Assembly: GCA_947579605.1 (NCBI GenBank)
Contig: OX388322.1
Span: 6,820,001-6,884,000 of the forward strand
DNA: 64,000 nt
Origin: Athripsodes cinereus
Lineage: Eukaryota > Arthropoda > Insecta > Trichoptera > Leptoceridae
Direction of reading: 5' to 3'
In this document: in pieces, positions 23,641 to 35,399 of the stretch
How the letters are laid out: every line of letters starts with the position of its first letter
How positions within the stretch are numbered: the stretch's first letter is position 1
Position numbers and translations under genes: made by a program
Notes under the pieces: model-generated
Databases searched by the model: none
Seen by the model: only the letters and a program-made list of their open reading frames with translations
What the model was told of the DNA's origin: nothing

Positions 23641-23849
23641 TAATAGTATCAAATTTGCATTTATCATGTAACCTAGATTCATTACTAAAAATAGTTCAAA
23701 AGTAACATGTATCTAGATTATTCGCAGCCGTGTACAAAGTAATAAAATTATGTATTTCACGATTCCAAGTATTCAACAATATCCCGTTTGTTACAAATGT
23801 AGTTACTATTATTATAATATGTCTACGACTTGTACGTAGTACATCCTAA

Positions 23850-24357
23850 TGGGGTGTTCACGCGAGGCGAATATCGTCAGGAAAACAAAATTTCGTCAGC
23901 CATGTGAACCATGTAAATAGAACCGTGTCAATAAAGCTGAAACAATAACAACAAGTAAAAAAGATATCGTCTCAAATAGACCACCTTTCAACTTTTGTTT
24001 TTTGGTATTCCGATGCGTAGATAGGTATGTGCTGCATACGTATCTATGGTAAAAACTTTATAACCGGTTCCCGTTTCGTGACAGCTATTAATTGTTGTTG
24101 GTTTGTGGCGTTTGTTTCCTTAATTAAAAGGCACGTTATATCCTCTACTATAACATTTTCAACTTAAAACACTTCGCAATCTCCACCTCGATGTCCACCT
24201 TTTAAAAACAACGTTAAAATAAAACGCGCACCTGACAGGTTGAATCTATCTCGATGGACTGTGTGAACACATTTTCACGATCAATGGACATCCAACGAAT
24301 TTGTTTTTATTCAAGCAAAATCGTCTGGCGTTTATGTCGTTTCGTGTGAACACGACA
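23850..24357. mobile_element. Harbinger-like MITE with TAA duplication
   Basis: Ends TGGGGTGTTCACGCGA / TCGTGTGAACACGACA are imperfect inverted repeats (13 of 16 positions). TAA precedes (23847-23849) and follows (24358-24360), matching the 3-bp TWA duplications of the PIF/Harbinger superfamily. 508 bp, no transposase frame. Confidence 0.5.
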
Positions 24358-24360
24358 TAA

Positions 24361-25813
24361 GCGAGAGGTTGCATATTATCGCAACCAACGCAATAAAACT
24401 ATAGGCACCACTCGCAGAGGTAACAAAATAATAATATTGTTAATAATTGAATGTCAAAACAAAACAACACGGAAACAATGTGAACACGTTGTTATTATTA
24501 TTGTTGTTGGTATTGATATTGGCTGACGGCTCACGCTGCAGCCGTGATAACATTGTGTTAGGTTGTTGATGTTGTATGAGTAGGTATAATAGATTTAAAA
24601 AGAAATGGAGGCAGGTGCTGTTTAACGTTTATCCAGTGGTCTTCAAAGAATAGAAAATCGTATTTTATTTTTATCAAAAATTACCCTCAACTAAAAATAC
24701 TGTTAAACAAACAAAGCAATATGCAGCTCAAACTTAGCACGAAAAAATATTTCTGGGCTCATTTTTTTTACTAATGCAATTATCATATAAGAGTTCTCAA
24801 TATTAGGATAACTATTTTGTATTTGTGTAGTCAAAATGTCTCCTGAACACTTCAAGCCATTTTAAGATAATTTAAAAAATTGTGTGCATTCTGTCAGTTC
24901 TCGCCCATTGCATTGAAAGATAAGTTTTAAAAACGCGAATAGCCCAAAAGCGCAAACTGCTCCATAGATAGGAGAACGTTAGATATTTCGTTGAGAGATA
25001 GAAAGACAAACCAGTGGATTACTAAAAAAATCATATTCAATTTCTTTCATGAAAGATTTGAGAAACGCTTATCGTCATAATTTCTGTTTTCTAGATTGTT
25101 TTACGATTAATGTATTACCTTGTAACAATAATTTGTCCATTACAATTGAATATAAGTATATTTTATTCTATTCAAGTAACTATAAAACTAAAATCTAATA
25201 TTCAGTTTCATAATCTTGTTTACTTTGCTATACTGCATAATCTTTGATTTTTCGAACAAACTAGGTAAATTTTTGTATATACAAATAAAACTTTACATAG
25301 GTTCATGAGCTCCATATTGTCTTACAGGAGAAATGATGGATCTGGCTAAGTTATTCGCAATTTCAATATTACTTGTTGGTTAAACAGGAAATCTGCTCAA
25401 TAAAATCCAAATACCCTTCCTATGAAACCTATGAAAACGGAAATAAATCTGTTTTTATGGATTAAGCGTGACTGCATTATTATAATTTAATGTTTTATCT
25501 ATGAAATAAATTAAAAGAAATTTGGTTTAAATGCTACAAGATCGGTTTGTTGAAAGAAAAAAGAGGGGTATAAAATATAAGTGTTTACTTTTTTGAGAAA
25601 CTAACAGAATCAATTAAGTGAATAGTTTATGACTTTTTTGGTCTCAAGAATACATATATCTTCTTCCACCCTTCCGGCCAGAGACGCATTGTGTCTAAAT
25701 ATTTCCTCCATTGCTGTTTTCAGGATCCACTCCAAATCAAGTCTTCTAACTCACACGTTAAAAGGCTGTGTCATGATTGAACTGCTAATTAATGTATTTT
25801 TTCTTTCTTTCAG
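24361..25813. other. No gene recognised until a splice acceptor at 25813
   Basis: AT-rich. At its right end a strong pyrimidine tract (ttttttctttctttcag, AG at 25812-25813) precedes the GC-richer text that leads into the signal-peptide exon. Confidence 0.4.
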
Positions 25814-26033
25814 GCCTCACCGCGGTCAGACTCGGATTGAGATGAAAAAGATGTTCGACCACATGTGAAGTGCCGCCATCAGTGTATATAGAATTAATTA
25901 ATCATTTAATAATTAATTTATTATTTAACACTGTAATAATTAAAGAAATTACCAAATAGTAATTAATTATAACTTAATTATTATTTATATAAGTGTTTAG
26001 TGTAATTTTAATAGCAATAATTAACAAACCATA

Positions 26034-26091
26034 ATGGAGAATAGAGTCATATTCGCAACTTCGCTTCTGGTATTGGCCGTATGTATAAACG
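26034..26091 (+). CDS. First coding exon of a secreted protein (signal peptide), partial gene
   Basis: Nineteen codons, MENRVIFATSLLVLAVCIN, then one base before a consensus donor G|GTAAGT (26092-26097). The basic-polar start and the hydrophobic run ATSLLVLAVCI form a typical signal peptide, ending near the intron as in many insect secreted-protein genes (intron phase 1). The start context is aaccataATGG. The exon probably begins at 25814, after the acceptor ttctttctttcag, making 220 nt of 5' untranslated sequence; that leader holds a short frame ending RIEMKKMFDHM-stop (25862-25868 region), which could instead be the last exon of another gene. The next coding exon was not found with certainty; 33491-33733 is a candidate downstream member but has the wrong phase to join directly. 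Function unknown. Confidence 0.45.
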
Positions 26092-26396
26092 GTAAGTTGA
26101 ATCATTATTTAATCTTCTTAATTATTTTTAAATTATTACACGTAACTTTAAACGGTTTCATTCATTGTTTAACAGATTTTAATTACAAGTTTATGGCTAA
26201 GTTTATCTAATTGTGAGTAGTTATCAAAATTTGAACACGTAATACATAAATTTAAACGTGTAAGGAAAATAATGTTCTATTTTGATTTGATTGGTGATAT
26301 CTGAATACACAGTGAACCGTATCATGGGATGTTCTGTGGTTGAATTCAACTAAGAATTGAAAACTTACCTAATCACAGAATGATATTTTAAACTAT

Positions 26397-26537
26397 TTTT
26401 TTTTAAAAAAAAAAGATATATCTGGGTTTTGTTTTAAACCCAAATACAACCTTATACACCTTTCACAGTAAGCTACTAAAAGCTTGTGTCGTGAAAGGGG
26501 AGTTTGCCCGCACCTGGTATCGAACCACGGACCCCTA
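26397..26537 (-). repeat. SINE-1 copy
   Basis: Reverse copy of the element at 4455: A-rich tail at 26397-26414, 'cccaaatacaaccttataca', 'gtgtcgtgaaaggggagttt', and B-box complement 'ctggtatcgaaccacgg'. Inserted in what may be the first intron of the signal-peptide gene. Confidence 0.65.
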
Positions 26538-26539
26538 TA

Positions 26540-27302
26540 AATAAAGTTAAGATATCAATAAAATAAAGAAAGCTTAAACAGTCTTCCGGGAGTTCAAATT
26601 CAAAGCTGTTAATTAGAATTTAAGAACTGTGGGATACATTCCCGAGATGAACATTATTTAAAGCTACCAGCTGTGTTTATTGTTTCTGGTCTTCGGTAGT
26701 ACCTGAACCTGCAAATATTTCATGCTTTTGTTGACTGTCATTACTCATTTGTAAAGCCTTAAAAAATATTAGAATGATATCTAAAGAACTGTAATTGAGA
26801 AAACATGAAGTTTTTGTTAACTATAAAATTGACATTACGAGCTTTTTGTTACATTGTGATGGTCAACTCATTATGAGGTCATTGTCAAACATAATCAACA
26901 TCTTCCATTACCTACTTTTCACCCATCGGAAGTGTAAGATAAGCTTCAATTCAAATACTCGCCAATCTAGTTGCCGACACAGCGAATGCAAAACAAATGA
27001 CATAAAAAATGCGAATCTTCAAGCAAAATAATAATAAGTAAGTATAATGTTGTAACGCTGAATTGACAGAAGGTGAATTAATATAATTAGGTACTCGTAT
27101 TGTGAGAACGTGCTAGTTTCAGAGATACGTGACTATCATTGTCAGACTTGTAATGATGACTTTTGTTATCTTTGAGTTTTATCAGATGATTGCTGAGTAA
27201 ATTTATTCACGTCATCTTTCTGCAATGATTGTGTAGTTGACTTGTGACAATATTAGAAGTATTGTTACATATCTAAGTACCTATTTCCACTCGAAAACAT
27301 AC
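26540..27302. other. No gene recognised
   Basis: The 78-codon frame 26795-27031 has no domain or splice support. Confidence 0.35.
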
Positions 27303-27304
27303 AC

Positions 27305-27504
27305 GTAAGTTTTCGAGTGTCCTGTTAAAGGTAGGTGTTTGAAAAATAAAGACATTTTACATATAAAAATCAGCGATGAGGTTTGCCACCCGCTCTGAAT
27401 GTCTTAACTTTTTATTGGCACAGAGGAGACGGCCTGCATTGCTATTGCATGCAGCTGTTCCGCTGGCTATCCCACTTGTAGGATGTGCCGTGCTGGTGTA
27501 GTAA
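27305..27504 (+). repeat. Family A copy, 5'-truncated
   Basis: Begins at 'gtaagttttcgagtgtcctg' and ends 'ggatgtgccgtgctggtgta' plus 'gtag'-like tail; lacks GTGGAGCACCCGG. Confidence 0.7.
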
Positions 27505-30228
27505 TCTACATTAAAAATATTTCGATGTATATTTTTCACTCCCACGTGGTGGTCGGAAGAATCTACCAAAAAATCGTGAATTCATTCTGTGAATATATTC
27601 AACTAAAGTATATAATGCCAATATTTGGGATGTATTTTAAACATAAATTTATTTTGAAAAAACGATTTATGACTACCTACAGAATTATGCTAAAACAAAT
27701 GAAAATCCATTGTCTAAAAATATATCGTACTAATAGGTTAAAATGTTGGCCGTAGCCTACATCTGGCATAAATAATAAAGAGATAGAACAGAGATGCAGA
27801 GAATAGATTGACTGGTAGATAATAATTATGATAATATATAGAATTATAGGTCGACCATGCTACAATAACAATGCTCACTCAAACGGAATACTGTTGATAA
27901 AATAAATCATAAAATTCAAATACGATGTCAGCGAATGTTTAGTCAAACATTTGGCGTCCGAACCTCCAGAGAGTTTATAAAAAACACATTTACCTATAAA
28001 CAGTAATATAATGAATTTGTTTATTGTCAATCGATTTTTTTTACTAGTTATTTAATATTTTTTTTTTTTGGATTTACTTGTTGTTGTTATATTTTTATTG
28101 TGTTGTCAACATCTAAAAGGCGAAAGTCGTGAATATATGTACTTAAATATTAAATAATATATGTAATATTAAAACTATTTTTTTAAAATCTCTTGATATT
28201 CAACATATTTTTTGTAACGTTAACTATTTAGTAACAATATTTTGTTATAAACAAAATAATTTATGAATCATTTGCTCCATAAATTGACGTCATAATTTTA
28301 AATAGAAAATGTACATTTTCTTTTTTTACACCTGTTTATTAAGAAATTTTTAGTAATGCGGTTATTGTAAATCTTTTATCGTCATTCTGTGATTTTTTGT
28401 ATTGTTTTTGTTTATTAACCAAGGTTTCAGTTAAAATATTTTTTGAAATCCAAAGTTTGAGAGACCTTCTTGTCCTATAGTAGTAGTAGAGTAATAATAG
28501 TAGAATATTAAACAAAAAATTATATCAAACATGCACGGCCCGCAATGTAGAAATTTAGCATACACAAGATTTTTTATGTTCCATTGTGCAAAAAAGGTTG
28601 TGATTCCCTGAATCCAGTTCCAACTGTCAGCCATGCAGTATTTTTGCACAATGTTACAAAAAAGATTTATTAATCACCATCAGATGACAGTTATGCAATA
28701 TAAAAATTGCGATGGTCATAAAAATTATAAAATATTCAACTCGTTTTGTGTTTCAAAGTGTCATGGGTCATCCTTCTCCATGATCAGAGTCGTCTCCATT
28801 CAATTCTTACCATTTTCCAAACAGGCTCTATCTCCACACTTTGATTTGATTTCTCGATTTCTGTTCATTGATGATTTTTATTCGCTTTTTGGCTATCCAC
28901 TGGTGTAAGTAGTCATTTTGAAAATAGAATTTCACACGAAACTGCATGGTAAAGATTTTCACTAATCATCAGTTAAATTGTCACTCAAATGAAGTTTCAA
29001 TCAATTGGTTTGAAGTTATTTCGAGAAAAAACCTTCAGAATGAAAAATATGGGTATTTTACTATGAATTTTTTTTATTGGTGTGTAGACAACAACTTCCC
29101 ACTTATGGGATAAGCTATGATGGTATGGATAGAGAGTTTCATCAGTCCAAAGTAAATAAGAAATAGTTTTAAAATCATAATAAAATATTGTCAAAAAATA
29201 TCACTATATATTTTTTAGACTAGTTTTCGTCCAAACTAATGAACATTTTCAAGATTGCTAAACCAGAAATAAATAGATTAGGCTATGTTTGGAGCAGCAA
29301 ACAAAAGTTGGGGTGGTGGTAAATACAGTGTTAGATGAGGGAGGGTATACTCGTAACCTAATAAAGCACATTTAGAAACTTTTATGTTTGGTTCAAAAAT
29401 GTTCATAAGTATGGACAATAACGTTCTAATCAAAAAATATATCTAGTGAAAATATTTTACAGTGTTTATTTATAATTTAAAATTACTCAAATAAAATTTG
29501 CACACAAATAATATCCTTCAACAATTAAATAATAAATAAATCAACTAAGTATTTATCACCTTATTTTACTTTTCAATGTATCAATACCGTTTTACGCACA
29601 ACACAATATTCAATTAGCAAATTCCGTACATTTCAGATCACAATGACACCATTATAAGTTGGTTGAAGTGTATACTTACTTTAATAGTATTAAGTATTCT
29701 TGTAGGTATTTAATTATTGCGTATTCTTATATCAAGTTCAAGAGGAAGTCAAAGAACAGGTTGACCGGAGAGCATTCGAACTATTCCAACATTGGTATTA
29801 ACTTTATAAGGTATTTACTAGCTTTTAGCCCAACTGTGCTCAGCTATCCGCGCCAAAGAATAGAGTGCCCTGTGAAAGACAGATCCTGAATGCCCCAATC
29901 TTTTGTAAATAAATAGATATAATCAAATGCTTTATTAGCTTTCGGAAAGCTTACGTAATACATTTTTTTCTATTTGCTTTTAAATACCCTGTGATAAACA
30001 TATAGACATTATAGAAATTATTTTATAATGCATTCAATTTGCAAAGTTTTATTACACTTAATCATAAAAACTATAATGATTTAACCGACAAATTAGACAT
30101 AATCCAAATCGTGGAGATGAACTGAAATAGAATAGGTTTTCACTGATAACTTTTGAAGTGTCCTAAAATTAGAAATATTCGTAAAACATCACGTATTTGA
30201 CACATCCAATTCAACAACTAAAGCATTA
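27505..30228. other. Gene-poor stretch with one small repeat fragment
   Basis: No coding gene recognised. 29087-29130 ('cttcccacttatgggataag') is a fragment of family A. A (TAG)n-like run occurs at 28480-28505. Confidence 0.4.
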
Positions 30229-30231
30229 TAC

Positions 30232-30668
30232 TTACTTACTTACTAATGCAGCTATTCCTGTCCACTGGTGAACATAAGCCTCCCCCATATGTCTCCAGGC
30301 ATCTCTGTCCTGGGCTTTCTGCAACCAGTCACCAGCTATTCTTCTAATGTCGTTGGAGGTCTTCCTCTACTTCTTTTATCTTCACAAGGTCTCCACTCCA
30401 CTACCCTTTTTGTCCATCTTAGATCTTTAAGTCTAGCAACATGCCCTGCCCATGACCATTTCAACCTTGCTACTCTTTTGACAACTTCCGCAACTCCCGA
30501 TCTTCTATGTATCTCCGTGTTTCTAATGCGATCAGAGAGTTTTATTTGTAGCATCGCTCTTTCATGCTTTCTTTGAGCTACACGGAGTTTCTTGATAGTC
30601 GACTTGATTAGAGTCAAAGTTTCTGCCCCATAGGTCAAGACTGGCAGCACACATTAGTCGTACATTTT
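30232..30668 (-). pseudogene. RTE-type LINE reverse-transcriptase C-terminus, frameshifted
   Basis: The minus strand reads CVLPVLTYGAETLTLIKSTI, KKLRVAQRKHERAMLQIKLS, DRIRNTEIHRRSGVAEVVKR, ARLKWSWAGHVAR, RWTKRVVEWRPCEDKRSRGR. After a frameshift near 30335 it continues DIRRIAGDWLQKAQDRDAWR and HMGEAYVHQWTGIAALVSK-stop, into a (GTAA)n tail at 30229-30248. This order (TYGAE, DRIRN, WAGHVAR, RGRP, GEAY.QQW) is the C-terminus of RTE-clade ORF2. An in-frame stop lies near 30655. 5'-truncated, dead copy. Confidence 0.75.
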
Positions 30669-30669
30669 T

Positions 30670-31128
30670 CACTTTAGGCATTGGGGAATGTTGCTAGAGC
30701 TAAAGCATCATACAATGAATGTATCCTTTTTACCGTTTTTGAACGATAGAGGTGTCTAAAAATACGTACATATATACGTATGAAATTACTTAATATTTTG
30801 TGATTATTTAAGGCAATATGTTAGTTAATGCAAAAACTTAGTTCACAGTCTCCCAGTGACCGGGTGCATGTTGTCGTCTGCCATCTACGGGCTTTACTTA
30901 CTAATTGCAATCACTACAGAATACTGCATTATAACAATACTATGTAGATATGTACCAACCTATGCCGAGTCGAGTTTTGTTCTTGAACTTGCTTGTTATT
31001 ATTAGGTATTCTTGGTAACGGACAGTAAACTATTTTAGGAACAAAATGTCAATACTATACATAAAACTGACTTATAGCTACATACAATATTGCTAAGATA
31101 AACTTTCAAATTGTTAATAATACAATAC
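30670..31128. other. No gene recognised
   Basis: A small GC-richer patch, 30845-30895 ('ccagtgaccgggtgcatgtt'), may be a repeat relic. Confidence 0.35.
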
Positions 31129-31302
31129 TATACTGATGTACTAAAGTACCAAGCGTTGCATAGTGATTTGCATCGCTGGAAATCGGACATTTTCTATTCC
31201 TGCGAGCATGAACGTATTTCTTCCAAAAAAAAATTTCCTATACGAGGAAAATATTCCCACAAAGAGTATGACCTAGATTATAATGAAGTTTTGGGGAGCT
31301 AA
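31129..31302 (+). CDS. Unidentified protein-like open frame, possible terminal exon
   Basis: The frame reads YTDVLKYQALHSDLHRWKSD, IFYSCEHERISSKKKFPIRG and KYSHKEYDLDYNEVLGS-stop. The hydrophilic, balanced composition is more protein-like than other frames in this region. No convincing splice acceptor precedes it (taccaag at 31152 is pyrimidine-poor), no domain is recognised, and it may be chance or an old pseudogene. Confidence 0.2.
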   Translation, partial: YTDVLKYQALHSDLHRWKSDIFYSCEHERISSKKKFPIRGKYSHKEYDLDYNEVLGS

Positions 31303-32530
31303 TGCATCAACATAATTATACCCATGGTGTCCACTCGTTTTTGGCGATCACTATGGCTAAAGTATCATGGTTCTGTGCAGTCCTGGATTCCTGAATCACT
31401 CCTCCGTTATCGTTGCTCCAGTTTATTCAATCATATTGCGCACGATATTTGTCTCTTGCCAAGCCTTCTATTACCTTCAATTTTCCTCCTATTATCAAAA
31501 TGAAAATATGTTATTTTCTCCACACACCCCAGACATGAGATCTTAGGAAGTTATCTGCCTATTCCCGCCAATCTTTAGAAATGTATGGTGACCCCTGGTA
31601 TAAACATTACATAGTACCTATGTTCATTACACGAGGTAAATCCACTGGCTATCTCACTGTTGGAAGTAATATTAGATACTGTACATGTATAAATTCTTAA
31701 AAATATAGGCACATTGTGAGTATTAATTGTATGATGGTGGTATTGTCGCTCTTATAGAATAATATTACAATATTAGCATAGTGGGTCAGCTGATATACGC
31801 GGAGACTTCAAACTATAACTATTCACCCGGTTCAATATATGTATAAATAACCGAATCCGTTCGTAAATGTGTTGGGCATGAAAGCGGAAAAGTAATACCC
31901 TCTATACAAAGCCCAATTTTAGGACTGGCTTAGTATGATATGATATTGATTACATAATACATTATGTGTATTATGTTATACTCTCAAAATAGAATTCTGC
32001 CTTCTTTTATCTGAGGGTTTTAAAAAGTGTTAAACTACCCACTTTAATATGATATTTTATATTGCTAAGGTTAAACAAATTCTTTCATATCATTTGATGT
32101 TTTTGAGAAAACAAAATATCAAAACGTTATCAGGTGTTCGTTATCTGACTCAAGATAACCAAAAAATCTAGAGTGGGTGTTGAAAGGCATCAAGGTAGAT
32201 CATGATCTATCCTACATTCTGATTTAACTTGTAGGTTAGAAATGAATACAGCATAAGATGAAAATTAATGGAAAGCAAAATGAGATATGTCACAATTATT
32301 CAAAGGCAGGTAACGTAACGCACGTTTCACATTATGAACTTCAATGCTAACTTTACCTACTTTAATCCTACTTCAGAGCTTTTTCTCTTTTCTCTTGGAT
32401 ATACTGTGTTTAAAACATTCCAATATAGATCAAAAATAGCTTAAGAAGAAAATATTAAAATTTAAGACTAAGATCGAATCAGGAATAACACCGTTTGTCC
32501 AAATTAGGTTTAAAAATTAATATTTGTCAG
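31303..32530. other. No gene recognised; degraded repeat-like text at 31320-31560
   Basis: 31325-31500 is GC-richer than its surroundings ('ttggcgatcactatggctaa', 'cgcacgatatttgtctcttg') and could be an untyped retroelement relic. The remainder is plain AT-rich DNA. Confidence 0.35.
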
Positions 32531-32531
32531 T

Positions 32532-32745
32532 CTATACCATCATGGTATCTCCACAAATGAGATAGCCAGCAGACTGCATGCATGTAATAAAGATACAAGT
32601 TATACATGTGTCCAGACAAATCAGGTTGGCGGTGCACCTCATTGGTGTCGTTCCTTATGATGTTTTACAAACACCTTCCTTTTGAAAGACACTGAAAAAC
32701 TTACGGAAAAAACGAGAGACCTATTTTCACAGAGGACTCCATAGG
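32532..32745 (-). repeat. Family A copy, diverged
   Basis: 'ctataccatcatggtatctc' through 'gacactgaaaaacttacgga' to 'cacagaggactccatagg'. Confidence 0.65.
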
Positions 32746-33490
32746 TTAAAAGCTAGTACCTAATAATAATATCAGTAGTAGTAGTAGAAGTAGACGATTG
32801 CCGGTTCATATCCCATGTAGGTCACTTCTGTGATTTACAACACATCACATTGCATTGGCCGTCTCCTTACCTTGGCACTGACCATGATCTCTAATAACAA
32901 CTAACCATCAGCTAGCTAGTCAGACATGTGTATCTACAATACTTACCTATCAGATAGTTTGGAAGCAAACCAACTGTGAAAGTGACAATCAACGTACAAA
33001 TGATTAATTACATTATTATACAACTAACAAACTACTTCCTACACACTTTTCGCACGGAGAATTTCGCTACTTAATTTATTGTTATTGTTGCTTCTTATAT
33101 CGATTGATAGATATTTTACTAACAATTTTATCTGTTTTTTATGGTTGGCATCTATCTGGACAAATTTATGCTATTTTTATAACAAGTAATTTAATTAGCC
33201 ATTCAAATTATTATCTTGTTTTTAATACTTCTGCATACCTCTCTATTCTCTATGCTAAGTGATGTAAGCTGGTTGCTAAGCCATTCCTGTTTACATTAAT
33301 CCAATTAGCTGGTTTGGTTATACAAGACTGAATTATTTATGGGACTTCGTACATAATCTGAGTGAGGGTAGTCGCCCTGTGCGGTTACAACTTTTGTAAA
33401 CTTTGCATGTGAACCTATGAATTATATTTTGCAGAAAGGTTCAGATTCAGGAACAGAGAGAATCTTAGTTTTGGATGAGTTTAGTTTCAG
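32746..33490. other. Intergenic or intronic; ends in a splice acceptor
   Basis: (TAG)n-like run at 32772-32792. The right end, gagtttagtttcag (AG at 33489-33490), is a credible 3' splice site for the following exon. An alternative acceptor, tatattttgcag at 33434, opens a different frame. Confidence 0.35.
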
Positions 33491-33733
33491 TCCCAAAATG
33501 AGTATGTCCAGGTATACACATTCATAGATATCCATATAGATGGATACAAAGACGTCCTTCATATCATCGTGAAGGACAGTAATATCCAGTACACCTGGGA
33601 AAAGGACGCTACTGATAGCACCAAGTGGAGAAAATTAACGTATAAATACAACCCAAAGGACAGAAGACACCAAGGCCCACCTGCAGGAGAATATCCACGT
33701 CCCAAATATGACAGTGTGTTTGTCTTAGATTGA
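33491..33733 (+). CDS. Terminal coding exon of an unidentified, probably secreted protein
   Basis: After the acceptor TTTCAG the frame reads SQNEYVQVYTFIDIHIDGYK, DVLHIIVKDSNIQYTWEKDA, TDSTKWRKLTYKYNPKDRRH and QGPPAGEYPRPKYDSVFVLD-TGA: 80 residues, hydrophilic, no Cys, with a Pro/Gly-rich basic segment near the end. The local GC content is clearly higher than around it and the frame closes upstream with TAG right at the acceptor, as expected for an exon edge. I do not recognise the family. It could be the last exon of the gene that starts with the signal peptide at 26034, but this exon starts in phase 0 and that exon ends in phase 1, so an intervening exon is required. Confidence 0.55.
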   Translation, partial: SQNEYVQVYTFIDIHIDGYKDVLHIIVKDSNIQYTWEKDATDSTKWRKLTYKYNPKDRRHQGPPAGEYPRPKYDSVFVLD

Positions 33734-33734
33734 C

Positions 33735-33939
33735 CTATGCCTTCGCAGTGGAATTTCTTTCTTTTAGATTCCTCCGCAGTTCTCCTGACATACTTACATA
33801 TTATATCGTTGGGCGCCATCTTCTTCGGTCCTCCACACTGTGCATTGTTCTGCATACTGAGGAAGCCACGGTTGGCTACTTTACTTGCTGTGTCTATCTC
33901 ATTGCATTTTGTCTTAATGTCTCTGACACAGTCTGATTC
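33735..33939 (-). CDS. Candidate internal exon on the opposite strand, unidentified
   Basis: The minus-strand frame reads ESDCVRDIKTKCNEIDTASK, VANRGFLSMQNNAQCGGPKK, MAPNDIICKYVRRTAEESKR and KKFHCEG. It is charged, with five Cys, and follows a possible acceptor (tatatcag, AG at 33940-33941). A consensus donor GTAAGT on this strand (33792-33797) or GTCAAT at 33733-33734 could end it. The plus-strand readings of the same bases are strongly hydrophobic, as expected for the antisense of a hydrophilic exon. It abuts the plus-strand terminal exon tail to tail. The frame stays open further, so the limits are uncertain. Confidence 0.3.
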
Positions 33940-33955
33940 CTGATATACTCGATCG

Positions 33956-34742
33956 GAAATACAAGATACTGATACCGTTATACACTAAATATATTAAACG
34001 CTGGAGCTGGAATAGAAAATAGTTCTGGAAAAATAATGAAGAAAATCTACTGCTTTTACTGCTAGACTAGCTACAAATAGGACATCTACGGTAGCTTCAA
34101 TTATTAACACACGTATTAAGATACTTGTGTAGACAGTAATAGACAGAGAGACACCTAGTCTTTGGCGTCATAAACGAAATATTATATTTCGAAAGATCGA
34201 TAATTAAAAAAGGAAGAAAAATGAACATCAAAATAAATTGATCAAAAAATTTATTTTATTATTATTGTTAAATTGTATCTCCCCGTATGAAAGAAATGTA
34301 ATTGAAGCACACACATAGAATATTAACATCAATTATAATTTACGGTGAGTCATCATTGATCAATAGATCATTTGATTGACATGATGATCTACATAAATCA
34401 CGACATTTAACGAAATCGAAATTAGTATGTCACGCTCCTGATTTGTATATTTTGTTCAATAATTATAATAAATGAAATAGATAATCTTAATTATAAATTA
34501 TTTACCCAGATGTTGTTATTAATATTATTAGACATCACATATTATGTTTAAGTTAAATCTAATCAATAAGTTAATTTGTGAATACCTAGTGTAATTATAG
34601 AGTTTAAACTCTATTTTTTTTAAGTTTGATTCATTGTTAGTAGTAAAGTACTTGGTAGGAACGATGCAACAATAAAGTCGCACTGTTTACATTGTGCGTT
34701 TGATACTTTGTTGTTGTTGTATGTAAATGAAACTCGAAGCTA
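33956..34742. other. No gene recognised; likely 3' flank of the exon at 33491
   Basis: AT-rich. An AATAAA occurs near 34229 and another near 34672; either might serve as a polyadenylation signal for the plus-strand gene. Confidence 0.3.
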
Positions 34743-34982
34743 GCACCCGGCAAAGAATTGGTCTCCCAATCTTTTTTGTAAGTTTTCGAGTGTCCTGTAA
34801 AAGGCAGGTGTTCTAAAAAATAAAGACATTTTACATCTGAAATTCAGCAGTGATGAGATTCGCCACCCATCCTTAATGCATTATTTTTTTGTTGGCACGG
34901 AGAGGACAGCTTTCATGTTTATTGCGTGCGGCTGATCTGCTGCTGGCTACCCCACTTGTGGGATATGTCGTGATTGGATAGA
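34743..34982 (+). repeat. Family A copy, nearly full length
   Basis: 'gcacccggcaaagaattggt' through 'ttttcgagtgtcctgtaaaa' to 'ccccacttgtgggatatgtc' and 'gtgattggata'; the TAG tail is lost. Confidence 0.7.
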
Positions 34983-35169
34983 GGTAATTGTAGATTTTTT
35001 TTTTGAATATTAGCTACTTAAATAAAATTGACAAATATTAAAAAATATAACGCAACTCATATTTTGAAACTTACAACAAAAACATTTAAAAAAAAATCGC
35101 CGAATGCTTATCATTGAATGGCAACTTTTTCGAAACTTATGGTGCTTTCGCTGTTTACCTTGTTTTCTA

Positions 35170-35391
35170 ATAAATAACATAACATGTATAGACAATTCTT
35201 ATCCAATATGAAACTTGTGTTATGGGTACTAACGCGACGATACACATTTATACAACACATATAAATATAACACCCAGATTCATAACAATTTTAAAAAGGT
35301 AATTCCTCACTTTGCACTGGCCGGGAATCGAACCCCTGGACCTCGTGACTCAAAGGCAAGAGCGTTACCTCCACGTTACACCAGCCGCCGA
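35170..35391 (-). repeat. tRNA-derived SINE (SINE-2), most complete copy
   Basis: On the minus strand: 'ggcggctggtgtaacgtgga' (A box), 'aggggttcgattcccggcc' (B box), then a body with 'gtatcgtcgcgttagtaccc'. The tRNA-like spacing of the boxes supports a Pol III head. Copies at 2545 and 45355 share the body. Confidence 0.65.
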
Positions 35392-35399
35392 ATAGAATA

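Noticed and set aside
25629..25868. 79-residue open frame upstream of the signal-peptide exon
   Set aside because: It crosses a strong splice acceptor at 25813; only the part after the acceptor is likely in mature RNA.
33730..33943. Two overlapping plus-strand frames of 68 residues
   Set aside because: They are hydrophobic antisense readings of a more protein-like minus-strand frame.
35300..35391. tRNA gene on the minus strand
   Set aside because: Same reasoning: a tRNA-derived head joined to the SINE-2 body found elsewhere in the window.
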